DNA of 64,000 nt, from the NCBI RefSeq assembly GCF_000346465.2, contig NC_034009.1, positions 12,590,747 through 12,654,746 on the forward strand, given 5' to 3'. The stretch is from Prunus persica (lineage: Eukaryota; Streptophyta; Magnoliopsida; Rosales; Rosaceae). The notes beneath the pieces were generated by a model that saw only the letters and a program-made list of their open reading frames with translations, did no database searches and was not told the origin of the DNA. The position numbers and the translations under genes were made by a program. Shown here one piece after another: positions 62,401 through 64,000 of the stretch; positions within the stretch are counted from its first letter, which is position 1, and every line of letters begins with the position of its first letter.

Positions 62401-63056
62401 ATATATAATGTCGTCGTTAGCTACTTTACTTCGTCGTGTGAAATACTATAATACGTCGTTTTTGTAAATAACCGTCGTTTTTATATTAATTTTGTGCAGC
62501 CGTCATTGGATTTTGCTGATTGTAAGAGCAAAGAGAGAAACCGTCTATTTTCTGGATCCTCTGCCAGGAAATCGTGTGGTCGATGAAGAGGCCAAAAACA
62601 TCGTGAACAGTGCTTTAAAAATATATAATACCCACATAGCCCGAGCAGGACGTAAAAATGTAATTTGGAAAACTCTCTCAGGCACACCAAAGCAACCCAG
62701 CAATGTCGAATGCGGGTATTATGTAATGCGCTTCATGAGGGACATCATCATGGATCCTTCCTTGGGGTTTGAGAATAAGGTAAGAAGAAATTACCTTCAT
62801 ACATTTCACGTCGTTTTTTGTATTATCAACGACGGTCGTGTAAAATTAACGTCGTTGAATGGATATACTACGTCGGTTATGAAAAATATCGTCGTCTGTG
62901 ATTGAATTTCTTTTTATTTATAAACCCTAATAGTCATTGTTTATGCAGTATGCCAAGGGAAACCAGGAAGCTTCATACCCCCAAGAAGCCATTGATGAAG
63001 TCCGGAATGAATGGGCAGAGTTTGTTTTCCAAATTATTAAACAGGGCAATTATTGA
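59468..63056 (+). CDS. CACTA-encoded En/Spm transposase-like/Ulp1 protease fusion
   Basis: Six exons with GT-AG borders: 59468-60277, 60745-61353, 61658-61881, 62097-62267, 62500-62779, 62949-63056. They join in frame to 2,202 nt, 733 residues, no stop. Order: Lys/Ser-rich start; plant En/Spm transposase region (PF03004 type) about residues 125-300, with SSAAKKWKDFKSTLTRHYI and the following TMALGPEHPGRVRGVG; a coiled region; an acidic EEKEEEKRD-type 11-residue repeat (about 425-465); then the Ulp1/C48 peptidase. Its catalytic order is present: His in GRHWILLIV, Asp in YFLDPLPGN, and Gln/Cys in KQPSNVECGYYVMRF. Ulp1-type proteases cleave SUMO-like tails; their role in plant transposons is unknown. 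PF03004 proteins are thought to bind subterminal repeats (TnpA-like). A true catalytic transposase is absent. Confidence 0.9.
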
Positions 63057-63500
63057 ACACTTGATATTTATGTATAATGTACAAATTTTCTCTATAATAT
63101 GTAATGTAAAAATTTGTTGAGGTTTTCTTAAATTAAAAAAAAAACAAACATACAAATTGCTTAACCGACGTGTAATACTTTTCCAACGACCTAATAAAGT
63201 CACAAACCGTCGTATTTTGTTGTTTCGTGTTTTAAACAATTACGACGTAAAAATATAGTTAGACGACGTTCTTTGAACAATTGAGTCGTTTATGGTTTAC
63301 AACATCTTCAATTTCTTAAGGGTTCAGGGTATCATCGACGACGTTTATGTAACGACAGCGGTTAAGTCGTTGATATATATATTTTACGTCGTATAGTTAA
63401 ATAGCCGCCATGGTTTCTCATTTTAACGACGTCATTTTAACGACTTAGTAGTCTATTACAATTTACAACGTCTACAATTTATTAACACCGACGTGGTTTG
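63057..63500. repeat. Right subterminal repeat region of the CACTA element
   Basis: After the gene's 3' UTR, the CGTCG/CGACG motifs reappear from about 63165 and continue to the degenerate terminus at 63508. The block 63344-63440 is nearly repeated at 63895-63990. Confidence 0.7.
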
Positions 63501-63508
63501 TTGTTGTG

Positions 63509-63894
63509 GTAAGAATATTTTATTATTTTTATATCAAAATATTCAAAATAAATTTAAAATAAATCAGAAAATTGAAAAGTCAACTCCTATGAAGTCATTG
63601 ATATATTTTCTTCCACATAAACCTTGAAAAAATTCATTTTGAATAACAAAAATTTAAAATGACCATCCAAAACAAAATTGTTTTGATGAGTCATAAAATC
63701 ACTTCTAGTTTTATGGTTTAGGGTTTAGAGTCTAGGGTTTAGAGATTAGGGTTGTTATTTATTGGGGTTTATTTTTAAAGTATAATTTTTGGGTAGTCTA
63801 GGGTATATGTTAGGCTTTAAAACCATAAAACCTTTTATAAACTTAATTTTTTAAATTGTATAATTTAATTTTATGGGTTTAGGGTATTAATTTT
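63509..63894. other. AT-rich spacer with telomere-like heptamers
   Basis: No gene and no CGTCG motifs. It contains 'ggtttagggtttagagtcta' and 'gggtttagagattagggttg', degenerate TTTAGGG units at about 63715-63755. It separates two copies of the subterminal block. Confidence 0.5.
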
Positions 63895-64000
63895 TAACGA
63901 CGGTGGTTGGGTCGTGGAATACATATTTTACGTCGTACAGTAAAACATACGACATGGTTTACGCTTTAAACGACGTCATTTTAATATGTAAGTCGGTTTA
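63895..64000. repeat. Second copy of a CACTA subterminal block (runs off the window)
   Basis: 'taacgacggtggttgggtcg' through 'ttaaacgacgtcattttaat' parallels 63344-63440 with scattered changes. Either the element continues past the window or a second element begins here. Confidence 0.6.

Larger units (their letters stand above)
56340..63508 (+). mobile_element. CACTA (En/Spm) DNA transposon with captured host sequence
   Basis: The left end reads CACTACTACAAAAAGTG, a standard CACTA terminus. Dense subterminal motifs (ACGACGGT, ACCGTCGT, CCACGTCGG, in both directions) run from 56365 to about 57360 and from 57930 to 59440, and again at 63160-63500. A matching but degenerate right end, TTTGTTGTTGTG, is at 63497-63508. 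A 3-bp target duplication is not evident there, and subterminal-like sequence resumes at 63895, so the true end may lie beyond the window. Contents: RPN6 fragment (57413-57830), then an intact gene with En/Spm transposase and Ulp1 domains (59468-63056). No TNP2/Transposase_21 DDE protein is seen. Confidence 0.9.

Overview
The window is plant nuclear DNA, almost certainly from a dicot and probably a woody rosid. A Rosaceae tree would fit, but that guess rests only on remembered repeat styles. The evidence is long GT-AG introns, dense transposons (Ty1/copia, CACTA, Mutator-, PIF/Harbinger- and hAT-like MITEs, LINE fragments) and plant-specific gene families. There is no bacterial or organellar signal.

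The core (13431-51912) is a head-to-tail tandem pair of NO VEIN (NOV)-like genes on the minus strand. I traced 13 corresponding exons in each copy, with the same phases and mostly the same lengths. Each encodes about 2,775 residues: a Pro-rich N-terminus, a charged Ser-rich region, a GHKL/sacsin-like ATPase fold whose N box is split by an intron, a very long middle region, and a C-terminal NOV_C (DUF3883) domain that keeps a PD-(D/E)xK-like D...ExK signature. The upstream copy in the direction of transcription (copy 2, 36456-51912) looks intact if one non-homologous splice acceptor is used. Copy 1 (13431-35365) carries one in-frame TGA early in exon 3, which an alternative in-frame acceptor would bypass. 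Copy 1 introns are much more loaded with mobile DNA.

The left part (1-12600) holds a possible last exon of an unknown + strand gene and a Ty1/copia element with TSD, LTRs and PBS, a shortened gag and several breaks. It also holds an array of about 17 short GC-rich palindromes flanking a broken alpha/beta-hydrolase gene fragment, two adjacent PIF/Harbinger-like elements that share a 63-codon ORF, and a LINE 3' end.

The right part (52200-64000) begins with a lone LTR and primer-binding-like site. Next comes a chimeric pseudogene made of GEM-like and mitochondrial ATP synthase beta pieces, then AT-rich tandem repeats and a coiled-coil ORF. A CACTA-type element starts at 56340. It carries a captured 26S proteasome RPN6 fragment and a complete 6-exon gene that joins a plant En/Spm transposase (PF03004-type) region to a Ulp1-like cysteine protease. 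Its ACGTCGT/ACGACGGT repeats fill the ends and every intron but are nearly absent from the exons. No DDE transposase is present in the window.

Exon coordinates were read by eye and may be off by a base or two. Phases and total lengths were checked and are consistent.
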